Shown here one piece after another: positions 17,008-17,863 of a stretch of DNA of 17,863 nt. Made by a program: the position numbers and the translations under genes. The DNA is from Carex sylvatica (taxonomy: Eukaryota > Streptophyta > Magnoliopsida > Poales > Cyperaceae): positions 1-17,863 of the forward strand of contig CAXKVR010000460.1 in assembly GCA_964058845.1 (NCBI GenBank), given 5' to 3'. Positions within the stretch are counted from its first letter, which is position 1; every line of letters starts with the position of its first letter. Below the pieces are notes generated by a model. The model was not told the DNA's origin. It made no database searches and saw only the letters and a program-made list of their open reading frames with translations.

Positions 17008-17839
17008 AATTGTATGTAACTAATTTAACCTAAAGATTAAACATAATTTAACTCAATTGAACTAAATTTAATTATATTTAATTAAGGGCTAAATTATTTA
17101 GCAATTTGATTCTACATTAAATTAAATTCAATTAATCTACATTAGGCACATGAAATTGTAACTGATACAACAATTTTACGAAATATAAATTATTTTATAC
17201 ACTAATTTCATAATTTTTACTAGGGTCGAATCAACGGTTCAATACTAGTACTTTTTGAATATTTTGTGGTCTATAGGCGCTGCAACTTTCGAGTGGGATC
17301 GAACCATTGGTTCGGTCTTAGTATATACTCCAATGGGTCGATAATTATAATCGGATATATATTATTTTCTAACAATAAAAAATTTTGTGATCCTTTTACT
17401 ACCATTTTTTTATGTAATTTTATTATTGTGCTTGTTTTGTGAATTTATACCTAAAGAAACACACAGTTGTACGTATATAGTGTTGATACAGTAACTCCTA
17501 ATTTTATCTCTTCATTTTACCTTTACTTGTCACGGTAAAACCCACACTACAATTGAAATCTAAATTATTAAGTTCTTGTCAAATTAATTTAAAACTGAAC
17601 AAAACCATATACAACATTGAATGTTTCAAACTGATTGAAAATAATTTGACTATAATAAGAACTACTGTAGCGCAAATTGACAAATTAATACGCTTTTCAG
17701 CAAATTGACAAATGTTCAAGTCTTCAACATTTGTCTTTATTTACCTGAACTTTATAGTTGGAGGTTAAAGGAGACTCCCAACGACTGACCATATTGAATG
17801 TTTCAACCTATTGTTATTTTCATAATTAAATGGTTCGTC
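17008..17839. repeat. Duplicated segment, copy B (uninterrupted)
   Basis: This is the intact partner of copy A (11798-12210 plus 13290-13707), in the same orientation. It starts near TAACCTAAAGATTAAAC and ends at AAATGGTTCGTC. Having no insert, it shows what copy A looked like before the 1.1-kb transposon arrived. It contains no gene, and its ends are not flanked by an obvious target duplication. Confidence 0.78.
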
Positions 17840-17863
17840 ATAATAATGGTGAAAAACGGTATG

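Noticed and set aside
11798..17839. Copies A and B as the two LTRs of one retrotransposon
   Set aside because: No TG..CA ends, no primer-binding site after copy A, no polypurine tract before copy B and no gag or pol sequence between them.

Overview
The window looks like nuclear DNA of a flowering plant. It is AT-rich and gene-poor, its genes have GT-AG introns and plant-style TATA boxes, and most of the rest is transposon debris. The Xa21/EFR-like receptor kinase and the many foldback elements fit a monocot (a pineapple-like commelinid is possible), but I cannot fix the species from this sequence. No bacterial, organellar or viral gene is visible.

Layout. 1-145: array of 21-bp units with an internal palindrome, cut by the window edge. 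734-1548: a two-exon gene for an 81-residue secreted Gly/Pro/Arg-rich peptide, with a TATA box, a hairpin just before the start codon and a tRNA-like (SINE) insertion in its intron. 1967-2280: a leader-like segment with a telo-box, CT/GA tracts and a 30-bp tandem repeat. 2431-7791: transposon remnants, namely a foldback MITE, a hAT-like end, a solo-LTR-like stretch, two nested Mutator-like MITEs (the inner one with a perfect 9-bp target duplication), a GATAC-rich element with a pol III B box, a long foldback, microsatellites, and a TIR element with a 9-bp target duplication. 7912-10640 (minus strand): an LRR receptor kinase of the Xa21/EFR type in two exons. 10783-11134: a foldback element in that gene's upstream region. 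11367-17839: no gene; inverted arms, an approximately 820-bp direct duplication whose first copy is split by a complex foldback of about 1.1 kb, further foldbacks, and a repeated approximately 66-bp unit split by a tRNA-like element.

The two genes are unrelated and transcribed towards each other from far apart. The receptor kinase is the only conserved gene. Its kinase motifs are complete and of the non-RD type seen in immune receptors. However, codon 16, inside the signal peptide, is TGA, and the ectodomain has only about 16 leucine-rich repeats, so the allele may be dead, mis-sequenced, or expressed in an unusual way.

The most distinctive non-genic signals are a family of foldback elements that share a core of about 60 bp, in at least five inverted-repeat units including one nested pair, and a transposon with many AAGTATTTATACC motifs in both orientations. 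I found no convincing novel multi-gene system.
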